Shown piece by piece: positions 28,126 to 35,299 of a DNA stretch of 64,000 nucleotides. Below the pieces are notes generated by a model. The model ran no database searches. It worked only from the letters and a program-made list of their open reading frames with translations, and was not told the origin of the DNA. The stretch lies in the NCBI GenBank assembly GCA_020026195.1, contig JAHHQW010000002.1, forward strand, positions 1 through 64,000, given 5' to 3'. Within the stretch, counting starts at the first letter, position 1. Each line of letters opens with the position of its first letter. A program made the translations under genes and the position numbers. The stretch comes from Prevotella sp. GTDB taxonomy: Bacteria > Bacteroidota > Bacteroidia > Bacteroidales > Bacteroidaceae.

Positions 28126-28715
28126 TTATGAAGAAAATTATATTCCTGCATGGTTTCTTTGCTTCCGGGAGCTGTATTCCGGCAGTGGCTCTGCATGAAG
28201 CACTTGACGGTAAGGCTGAAGTACATACTCCCGACCTGCCAATGCACCCGGATGATGCCATAAGTTTTGTTCGTAATCTGTGTAACGCAGTTCATCCCGA
28301 CATTATCGTAGGCAACAGCAATGGTTCTTTCATAGGTCAGATAACAGCTTCTGAACTTAAGATACCTGCTCTCTTAGGAAATCCGCACTTCGAGATGACA
28401 AAGTTTCTTACATCACGCATCGGCAATCACCAGTACAAGTCGCCTCGTGCCGACGGAATACAGAATTTTACGATAGACCAGAAACTTATATCAGAATTTG
28501 CAGAACTTCAATGTCGTCAGTTTGACGGATGCAGTAAAGAAATGAGAGATAAAATATGGGGATTGTTCGGTGATAACGACACGCTGGCTCATTACGAACC
28601 TTTGTTTTTGGAGCACTACTCCACTTCTTTTCATTTTCCCGGCAACCACACTCCCACTGCCGATGAAGTAAAACAATATTACGTTCCGCTTATAGAACGT
28701 CTGGCAGATATATAA
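28122..28715 (+). CDS. YqiA-like alpha/beta hydrolase
   Basis: A 197-residue cytosolic hydrolase of the UPF0227/YqiA type. The nucleophile elbow is GNSNGS (GxSxG), the acid is probably the Asp in LFGDNDTLAHYE, and the histidine is in FPGNHTPT. The N-terminal IIFLHGFFASGSC holds the oxyanion hole. Natural substrate unknown; esterase activity is expected from the family. The start at 28122 overlaps the previous stop codon; an alternative ATG two codons inside (28128) gives MKKIIFLHG and is equally plausible. Confidence 0.82.
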   Translation: MIMKKIIFLHGFFASGSCIPAVALHEALDGKAEVHTPDLPMHPDDAISFVRNLCNAVHPDIIVGNSNGSFIGQITASELKIPALLGNPHFEMTKFLTSRIGNHQYKSPRADGIQNFTIDQKLISEFAELQCRQFDGCSKEMRDKIWGLFGDNDTLAHYEPLFLEHYSTSFHFPGNHTPTADEVKQYYVPLIERLADI

Positions 28716-28747
28716 AGATGATACAATAACAATTTAGATATACAAAT

Positions 28748-29545
28748 ATGAAGAACGTATTTTTTACAATGATTGCCGTGTTATCGATGGCATTCATGAT
28801 AAGCTGTGATAATAAGAAAGAATCTAATGTAGAAGTCGTTTCAGACAGCGACGATGCTCTTTCTTACAAAAGTATTGTAGTAGAGAAATCTGATACAGCA
28901 AAAAACATAGAATACAAATTCGTGGTAGATTTCCCAGTAAAAGGACCCAAAGAGCTTACTGATGTAATTAACAGAAACATATCCATACATATGGGTGGTG
29001 ATTCATGTACAATATCACAGGATGACTTGAATAAGATTGCAGGAAAGTTCATCAGCGAGAGTGCTGCTGAAATTGCAGAATTCTCAGAGGGTAATGATGG
29101 TGATGCATCGGTATCATATAGTTTTGACGGTAAGATTAAATTAGTAGAAAACACTGACAAATACGTTACATATTACTTTGATACATACGAATACACTGGA
29201 GGTGCCCACGGCATGACATCAAAGGGTTACTTCACCATTGACAAGAGCAGCAACGAGGTTCTCGGCATCAAAGATATTTTCGTTGCAGACAAGGAAGACG
29301 AAATAAAAAATATCATTAAGAAGAACTTAGAGGAACAGTTCTATAAGGAGAAACATGACTGGGACGGAATGTTTGCATTTGATTTCCCCGTACAGGAACC
29401 TGGAATCACCACAGACGGTCTGATGATTTATTACGGAGCTTATGAGATTGACAGTTACGCAGGAGGCATTCCTCACTGTATAATTCCTTTCAAGGATATC
29501 AACAATCTCATAACAGATAAAGTAAAAGATCTTATCAGACAGTAA
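28748..29545 (+). CDS. DUF3298/RsiV-like lipoprotein
   Basis: A 265-residue envelope lipoprotein: signal peptide with lipobox ending FMISC (Cys20), then a charged linker. The domain pair follows: a DUF4163-like part with FVVDFPVKGPKELTDVINRN and a DUF3298 part with TYEYTGGAHGMTSKGYFTID and YEIDSYAGGIPHCIIPF. RsiV in Bacillus binds lysozyme through this fold, so a lysozyme-binding or inhibitor role is conceivable, but no sigma factor gene is next to it here. It follows the hydrolase by 32 bp. Confidence 0.85.
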   Translation: MKNVFFTMIAVLSMAFMISCDNKKESNVEVVSDSDDALSYKSIVVEKSDTAKNIEYKFVVDFPVKGPKELTDVINRNISIHMGGDSCTISQDDLNKIAGKFISESAAEIAEFSEGNDGDASVSYSFDGKIKLVENTDKYVTYYFDTYEYTGGAHGMTSKGYFTIDKSSNEVLGIKDIFVADKEDEIKNIIKKNLEEQFYKEKHDWDGMFAFDFPVQEPGITTDGLMIYYGAYEIDSYAGGIPHCIIPFKDINNLITDKVKDLIRQ

Positions 29546-29567
29546 CTACAGACTGATATAACAATAT

Positions 29568-29597
29568 GGCACCGCATAGTTTATGTGGCGCCTTTTT
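29568..29597 (+). terminator. Terminator after the DUF3298 lipoprotein
   Basis: GGCaCCgCATA pairs with TATGtGGcGCC, followed by TTTTTATAT; the hairpin lies between the convergent lipoprotein and UmuC-type genes. Confidence 0.7.
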
Positions 29598-30864
29598 ATA
29601 TCTTTATGGTAAGTATCTCATTTATGTCGGTAAGATAATTCTTACTCTTATACTCCGACTTTACATTCCAATGCTGTTTGCGTTCGCCTTCTGCCATAAG
29701 ACGCACAGTCTTAAGACCATAGCGGTGGTTTAAGGAGTCTATTGTGTTCATAAGTGCAGCACGTTCCTTTCTGTTTGTTATTCCGTCGAACAGCTGCTGC
29801 TGAATGGCATAATCGTCGGTAATATTACCGAGAACTACTCCTACTTTCTTGTACATTATCCCCGGACGATATATATCTTTAAGCAGCCTCAGCGCTGCAT
29901 CAGTAATCTCAATGGTATCGGCAGTGGGTGTTTCAAGATAGCATGTTGCGACATTGGCATACTGCCCAAGATCATTACGGAAACGATTACTTTTTATAAA
30001 TACCGTAACCTCTGATGCCACAGCATGCTGAACGCGCAGTTTGTTGGCGCAGCTGGCAGCAAACACTGCCGTAGAAGACTTTAAAGATTCAAGGTCGCCT
30101 ACCATATCTCCGAAACTGCGACTTGTACTGATACTTTTGTTACGCATTACCTCTGCCGTATCTATACATGGCGTTCCGTTCAGTTCGGTCCATGTCTGAC
30201 AGATAGGCTGTGAGAAACGAGCCTTTACCCACGATTCCTTCATGTCGGCAAACTGCAAAGTTTCTGTTATTCCGTAATAATATAATTTATCAAGCATTCT
30301 TCGTCCTATTCCCCACACGTCCTTTAAGGGAAACATAGACAGAGCTTTTCTGCGTCTGTCTTCCGTATCTATCATGCACACGCCATGGTAACCCTTATAC
30401 TTCTTGGCAAACTTACTGCCAACCTTTGCCAGTGTCTTTGTCGGTGCGATGCCTACACTTACGGGAATGTCGGTATAAAGTTTTATCTTGTCGGCAAGCG
30501 AACGCATCATGTCTTCGAGATTGTACACTCTTTCATAACCATCAAGATAACAGAAACTTTCGTCTATACTGTAATTCTCAACGTGTGCAATGTTACGTCG
30601 CAAGATGTTAGTTACCCTGCGACTCATTACCGAATAAAGCTGCATGTTAGACGAGAAAATCACAACATTGTTAGCCTCAACAATATCCTTTACCTTAAAC
30701 AGCGGATCACCGCGATGCAGTCCCAGCGCCTTTGCCTCAGGTGTAAGAGCCACGACACACCCGTCATTAGAACTCAGCACACATACAGGACGCCCGCTGA
30801 GTCCGGGATGAAAAACTTTCTCCACGGAACAAAAGAAGCTGTTACAGTCTACAAGTGCAATCAT
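29596..30864 (-). CDS. umuC: Y-family DNA polymerase (UmuC-type)
   Basis: Catalytic subunit of an error-prone translesion polymerase. The 422-residue protein carries the Y-family catalytic motifs: MIALVDCNSFFCSVEKVF (first Asp), SSNMQLYSVMSRRV and ENYSIDESFCYLDGYE (second Asp-Glu), the helix-hairpin-helix in MFPLKDVWGIGRRMLDKL, and a little-finger domain ending with a conserved C-terminal tail (YGLKTVRLMAEGERKQHWN). It lies 18 bp after the S24 peptidase gene, forming a UmuDC-like operon. Confidence 0.95.
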   Translation of the reverse strand: MIALVDCNSFFCSVEKVFHPGLSGRPVCVLSSNDGCVVALTPEAKALGLHRGDPLFKVKDIVEANNVVIFSSNMQLYSVMSRRVTNILRRNIAHVENYSIDESFCYLDGYERVYNLEDMMRSLADKIKLYTDIPVSVGIAPTKTLAKVGSKFAKKYKGYHGVCMIDTEDRRRKALSMFPLKDVWGIGRRMLDKLYYYGITETLQFADMKESWVKARFSQPICQTWTELNGTPCIDTAEVMRNKSISTSRSFGDMVGDLESLKSSTAVFAASCANKLRVQHAVASEVTVFIKSNRFRNDLGQYANVATCYLETPTADTIEITDAALRLLKDIYRPGIMYKKVGVVLGNITDDYAIQQQLFDGITNRKERAALMNTIDSLNHRYGLKTVRLMAEGERKQHWNVKSEYKSKNYLTDINEILTIKI

Positions 30865-30882
30865 AACAGTTAGTTATCGCAA

Positions 30883-31515
30883 TTAGTTTCTCGGACGATG
30901 TATTATATATGTTACAGTTCCCCATATACTGAATTCATCGTCTTCAGTTATCTTTATCTTCGGGAATTCTGGATTTGCAGGCACAAGCCAGCCCTGCCCA
31001 TCACGTTTCACGAAACGTTTCAGGGTGTATTCACCGTTAAACTCACACACTGCTACCTCGCTCTCATCGGGATTACGGTTACTCTTATCCACAATGACCA
31101 GATCGCCTGAATATATTCCGGCATCTATCATCGAACTGCCTTCTACACGTATAAGGTAACTCGACTCGGGATTGGGACACAGCATCTTTAACAGTTCTAT
31201 GTCCTGCGAACGTTCGTCATTGTCCAACGGGATAGGGAAACCCGCCACCAGACTTATGTCAAAAAACGGGAGTTTCATATCTTTCACGTCCGCAGCTTTG
31301 TAAACCTTCCCCATAGTCTTAAGCACATTTTCGCAATCTGTGGAGAGGGCACGCATTATGCAGTTTTTAAAGAAATCCGTCTTACTTTCCTGACGGTCTA
31401 TGATGTCTGCAATGTATCGCGGCATACGTACACTGTAAAGTTTACTGTCAGTAGACGGACGTCCTGCACCTTCTCTACGCCCACCCCATTGTTTTTTCTC
31501 CTTGTTTTCTGTCAT
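30883..31515 (-). CDS. umuD: UmuD-like S24 peptidase with AT-hook-like N-terminus
   Basis: LexA/UmuD-type protein that is expected to self-cleave when RecA is activated and then pair with UmuC. From the ATG at 31515 it has 210 residues. The Ala-Gly cleavage site is in ISLVAGFPIPL, the nucleophile Ser in EGSSMIDAGI and the general-base Lys in YTLKRFVKRD. Unlike E. coli UmuD (139 residues) it has an extra N-terminal part: GGRREGAGRPS followed by YSVRMPRYIADIIDRQ, resembling a short ribbon-helix-helix DNA-binding segment. The frame extends to 31554, but that start lies upstream of the probable -7 box. It may therefore act as both repressor and mutagenesis subunit (inference). Confidence 0.88.
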   Translation of the reverse strand: MTENKEKKQWGGRREGAGRPSTDSKLYSVRMPRYIADIIDRQESKTDFFKNCIMRALSTDCENVLKTMGKVYKAADVKDMKLPFFDISLVAGFPIPLDNDERSQDIELLKMLCPNPESSYLIRVEGSSMIDAGIYSGDLVIVDKSNRNPDESEVAVCEFNGEYTLKRFVKRDGQGWLVPANPEFPKIKITEDDEFSIWGTVTYIIHRPRN

Positions 31516-31543
31516 ATAAATTATAAATCTGACAACAAATATA
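31509..31543 (-). promoter_or_regulatory. -7 box and palindromic operator candidate of the umuDC-like operon
   Basis: On the minus strand TATATTTG (31536-31543) is a full -7 match. Directly downstream, TGTCA and TGACA arms 15 bases apart (31510-31534) form an inverted repeat covering the predicted transcript start and the ATG. The position suits an autorepressor or LexA-like site; the sequence is not a known SOS box to me. Confidence 0.45.
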
Positions 31544-31669
31544 TGAATTTTCAATGATTATCGTATTACGTTATCAAGTTTTTCTATGTTTTTAGCATGT
31601 ATTTAGAAATAGGAAACACTTATTAAGAGACATTTGTATTAAATAATTCTCTGTATCATACTTAATGTT

Positions 31670-31677
31670 TACTTTTG
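31670..31677 (+). promoter_or_regulatory. -7 box of the Omp85/eptA pair
   Basis: TACTTTTG matches TAnnTTTG exactly, 50 bases before the start of the barrel-protein gene. No convincing -33 element is seen. Confidence 0.45.
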
Positions 31678-31726
31678 CAGAAAACTATTTCATTATAGTT
31701 ATTCTCCATCAAGTATAAGTGAACGA

Positions 31727-32881
31727 ATGAGACCTTTATATGCAAAACTGATTGTCATATTCACCTTTCTGAGTTTTTTCTCTGGAAGTTTAAATGCGCA
31801 TGTTTTACAGTCTGATACCATAAAGGGAAAAAGTCTGTTTGCAAAGGTATGGAACTATTTCAGCCGTTCTAACGAAGGGCGAAGTGACAAGAAATTTGAT
31901 TTCAGTATCATTGGAGCTCCGCGTTACAGCAGCGACAAGAAGTTTGGCGTTGCGGCACTTGCAGCAGGTCTGTACAGCACCGATCGTTCCGACACTACAC
32001 TTATGAAATCGGATATCTCGCTTGTTGGCGATTTATCCACCGTAGGATACAGAAAGATTGAACTTTATGGAAATAACATATTTCCGCACGACCGTTTCCG
32101 TCTGATTTATGATGCAGAATTCTACACGTTCCCTTCTTATACGTGGGGTATCGGATACGATATGTGTAACGAGGACAAAAACAAAACCGAACTGAAACGT
32201 CATCAGGTCAATGTCAAGGCAAGTTTTCTGATACATCTCACCGACAACTTCTTCATAGGTCCTACGTTTGCCTACAATTACATAGACTGCGACAATCCCG
32301 ATAATCCTGAAATATTACCAGATTTCGACCGCGTAACGTCTAATGTCGGAATTGGTTTCACTGCCGTATACGACACGCGCGACGTAATAACATTCCCGCG
32401 CAAAGGATGTCTGCTCAGCGGTACACAGACATTCCGTCCTCAGTGCATAGGCAACTCACACGCTTTCAGCACTACAGAACTAACGGCATGTTTCTACAGT
32501 CAGGTTTGGAAAGGAGCAGTGCTTGCCGGAGACGTAAACGGTATGCTCAACTTCGGAGACGTTCCATGGGGACTGATGGCGCAGCTTGGAGGTTCTAACT
32601 CAATGCGCGGATATTACGAGGGGCGTTATCGTGACAAACATAAGTTAGAATGCCAGTTAGAACTCAGACAGCATCTGTGGGGACGTAACGGCATCGTGGC
32701 ATGGGTCGGAGCGGGAACGGTATTTGATAAGTTCTCGGCCATAGATGGCAATAAGATACTGCCTAACTGCGGCATAGGTTACAGATGGGAGTTTAAGAAA
32801 AATGTTAATTTAAGATTCGACTGCGGCTTGGGAAAGGCAGGACAGTCGGGCGTAATGTTCAGTGTAAATGAAGCTTTTTAA
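31727..32881 (+). CDS. Omp85-type outer-membrane barrel protein (no POTRA)
   Basis: A 384-residue outer-membrane protein with a signal peptide (cleavage near LNA, residue 25). The mature part goes straight into beta strands with alternating aromatic residues; the Omp85 surface-antigen pattern shows in GIGFTAVYDTRDVITFPRKG, in GGSNSMRGYYEGRYRDK (the conserved RGY region) and in the C-terminal strand ending in Phe. There is no space for POTRA domains, so it is not a full BamA or TamA; it belongs to the short patatin-less Omp85 group. It overlaps the eptA-type gene by 14 bp, suggesting joint function in the envelope. Confidence 0.85.
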   Translation: MRPLYAKLIVIFTFLSFFSGSLNAHVLQSDTIKGKSLFAKVWNYFSRSNEGRSDKKFDFSIIGAPRYSSDKKFGVAALAAGLYSTDRSDTTLMKSDISLVGDLSTVGYRKIELYGNNIFPHDRFRLIYDAEFYTFPSYTWGIGYDMCNEDKNKTELKRHQVNVKASFLIHLTDNFFIGPTFAYNYIDCDNPDNPEILPDFDRVTSNVGIGFTAVYDTRDVITFPRKGCLLSGTQTFRPQCIGNSHAFSTTELTACFYSQVWKGAVLAGDVNGMLNFGDVPWGLMAQLGGSNSMRGYYEGRYRDKHKLECQLELRQHLWGRNGIVAWVGAGTVFDKFSAIDGNKILPNCGIGYRWEFKKNVNLRFDCGLGKAGQSGVMFSVNEAF

Positions 32882-34568
32882 AAAAATATTTGAGTATCTT
32901 GTAGTTCCGCAGCGACTGTTTGTCTATTATCTTGCTGCAATAATGGTACCTAACGTGGTACTCTGTTTTACAGAAGAAATGTCGCTTCTGGCTAATATAT
33001 GTAATCTTATACTGCCGGCATCGGTATATGCTCTTCTATTCACTATAAAACGCCGACCGGGAATGATGATATGGGTTATGTTCCCGTTCGTTTTTCTTGC
33101 AGCATTTCAGCTCGTACTGCTCTACCTGTTCGGCAATTCCATTATCTCGGTAGATATGTTCCTGAATGTAGCCACGACAAATTTCAACGAGGCAACGGAA
33201 CTTCTCAACAATATCGTGCCTGTTGTGGCAGGAGTGTTTATTTTATATCTTCCGGCACTTATCCTGGGAATATTCTCCATCATACGCAAAGAATATCTTA
33301 CAGAACATTTCACGTCACTGGCACGACGTTTTTCTTACATCGGAGCTGGCACTGGCGTAGTTCTTACGGTGATAACTTCTGTATCGTATAAAGACTATGC
33401 CGTACATCTTGACATGTTCCCCATAAACGTATGCTACAATCTCGGACTGGCATTCGAACGTTCGTACGACATGGCACATTATGAAGAGACTTCTTCTGAC
33501 TTCAGCTACAAGGCTGTATCTACACACGATAAGTCGCAGTCTGAAATTTATATTCTGGTAATAGGCGAAACAAGTCGTGCGTGCAGCTGGGGACTTTACG
33601 GGTATGAACGTAACACCACACCGCTGCTAAAAAAGCGTCGCGGAGTAACAGCCTTCAGCGACGTCATGACACAGTCGAACACTACTCACATAAGTGTCCC
33701 GATGATAATGTCGCTTGCATCGGCAGAAGATTACAACCGCATATATAACGAGAAAGGCATAATAGAAGCTTTCAATGAAGCGGGATTCTATACGGCATTC
33801 TTCTCTAACCAGCGATTCAACCATTCGTTTATCGACATCTTCGGTAACGAGGCAGACAGCGTGGTGTTCTTAAAGGAAGGTGCCACTGCCAGCCATAACA
33901 TAAGCGACGTTGAACTTACTCAGAAGGTAGACGAACTGCTGGCGGCAGGTCACAACAAACTGTTCATAGTTCTGCACACCTACGGTTCTCACTTCAATTA
34001 CAGAGAACGCTACCCGGCTGAAAGAGCCGTATTCGTACCCGATAACATTGTCAATGCCTCGGACAAACACAGAAGTAATCTGATAAATGCATACGATAAT
34101 ACTATCGTGCAGACAGACAGATTCCTCGATGGTCTCATGAGTCGTCTTGAGGAACGTGGCTGTGCCTCTGCACTGCTCTATGCTTCCGATCATGGCGAGG
34201 ATATTTTCGATGATGGCAGGAAACGTTTCCTGCACTCATCTCCCACTCCCACATATTACCAGATGCACATACCGTTCATTGTGTGGACATCCGATACATT
34301 TGCCGTGAAATATCCTGATGTGGTGCGCAGCATAAAGAGAAACAAGGACAAGCCCGTAGCTTCTAATGCATCGGTAATTCATACTATGCTCAAGATTGCC
34401 GGAATATCTACGCCATATCTTAACGATTCGCTCTCTGTGGCATCCGACAGATACGGTATTAAAGAACGTCACTTCATAAACGATCATAACCTCCCCGTGG
34501 ACTATGACAAGTTAGGACTGGACGAAGAAGACTTTGAACAGTTCAGAAAACATAAGATAAGGATGTAA
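32868..34568 (+). CDS. Phosphoethanolamine transferase (EptA-like)
   Basis: Transfers phosphoethanolamine from phosphatidylethanolamine to lipid A or another envelope glycan. The 566-residue protein has about five N-terminal membrane helices (to residue 175) and a periplasmic sulfatase-fold domain. The nucleophile threonine is in VIGETSRACSWGLYGYERNT, zinc ligands are expected in YASDHGEDIFDDG and in RFLHSSPTPTYYQMHIPF. Such enzymes can raise resistance to cationic peptides. The start overlaps the Omp85-type gene by 14 bp, so the two are translationally coupled. The preferred acceptor cannot be read from sequence. Confidence 0.92.
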   Translation: MKLFKKIFEYLVVPQRLFVYYLAAIMVPNVVLCFTEEMSLLANICNLILPASVYALLFTIKRRPGMMIWVMFPFVFLAAFQLVLLYLFGNSIISVDMFLNVATTNFNEATELLNNIVPVVAGVFILYLPALILGIFSIIRKEYLTEHFTSLARRFSYIGAGTGVVLTVITSVSYKDYAVHLDMFPINVCYNLGLAFERSYDMAHYEETSSDFSYKAVSTHDKSQSEIYILVIGETSRACSWGLYGYERNTTPLLKKRRGVTAFSDVMTQSNTTHISVPMIMSLASAEDYNRIYNEKGIIEAFNEAGFYTAFFSNQRFNHSFIDIFGNEADSVVFLKEGATASHNISDVELTQKVDELLAAGHNKLFIVLHTYGSHFNYRERYPAERAVFVPDNIVNASDKHRSNLINAYDNTIVQTDRFLDGLMSRLEERGCASALLYASDHGEDIFDDGRKRFLHSSPTPTYYQMHIPFIVWTSDTFAVKYPDVVRSIKRNKDKPVASNASVIHTMLKIAGISTPYLNDSLSVASDRYGIKERHFINDHNLPVDYDKLGLDEEDFEQFRKHKIRM

Positions 34569-34589
34569 ACAGATTTTTAAACATATCAT

Positions 34590-34632
34590 AAAAAAGCCTC
34601 GTCATCGTTGTTATACGATTGCGGGGCTTTAC
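34590..34632 (+). terminator. Terminator after the EptA-like gene
   Basis: AAAAAGCCTCG.. and ..GCGGGGCTTT form an imperfect stem followed by a T-containing tract, 20 bases after the stop. Confidence 0.55.
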
Positions 34633-34709
34633 TTTATACGTTTATGTAAGAAAAAAAAGAGACAAAAAAAATCCCACAAACATTGTTTGCAGGACTTCTC
34701 TTCTTTTGG

Positions 34710-34784
34710 GGTGGATAGTGGGACTCGAACCCACGACATTCAGAACCACAATCTGACGCTCTAACCAACTGAACTATATCCACC
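34710..34784 (-). tRNA. tRNA-His (GTG)
   Basis: Complete cloverleaf on the minus strand: acceptor GTGGATA pairing with TATCCAC, an extra 5' G (G-1) opposite C73 as is special to tRNA-His, D arm TAGTTCAGTTGGTTAGAGC, anticodon GTG in TTGTGGT, and T-arm GGGTTCGAGTCCC. CCA is encoded directly after it (34707-34709). Confidence 0.97.
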
Positions 34785-35203
34785 ATCTAAGATACCCGTT
34801 TAGAAAGCTCTCTTACTTTCTTAAGGCGTGTGCAAAGGTATACATTTAATTAGAATCTTCCAAATTTTTTGGAATGTTTTTTATTCTGTTCCTTTACATT
34901 TCCTGTCTGAGACACTTTTATTCAGATATACTTTAAAAAATAAAACTTCCTAATTATCATATATTTATCTTAGTATATAGCACAAAATACGCATAATGAG
35001 ATAAACTATGTTAAGTTATTTGGAACTATGAGAAATATTTGCTATATTAGCAATATAAAGAGATTTCTTATACTAAAATATATTTTTAAAGCTTGCGGGA
35101 CTTCTTGTTTCGTAAGCTTTATTTTTTATGTATGTCCGTCGAAAGACATTTTACATTGCCATAAACACCTAACGACACTGTTTCTGTGATTTCATACGGA
35201 AAC
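34785..35203. other. Intergenic region with a terminator-like hairpin
   Basis: No protein gene is visible. The upstream side of the tRNA is A+T-rich. A stem AAAGCTTGCG with CGTAAGCTTT (35088-35120), followed by ATTTTTT on the plus strand, has no preceding gene within reach and could end a small RNA starting near 34900-35000. Confidence 0.35.
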
Positions 35204-35259
35204 AAAAAAAGGATTCCGTAGCCAGTGTCTTTTCACAAAGATTCTGGGTCGGGAATCCT
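35204..35259 (-). terminator. Terminator of the EF-G2 gene
   Basis: On the minus strand AGGATTCC (35252-35259) pairs with GGAATCCT (35210-35217) and is followed by seven T. The 34-base inner part can fold into a second stem (CCAG with CTGG). Confidence 0.75.
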
Positions 35260-35299
35260 CTACGAGTTACAAATATATGAACTTATACTAAAATTAATT

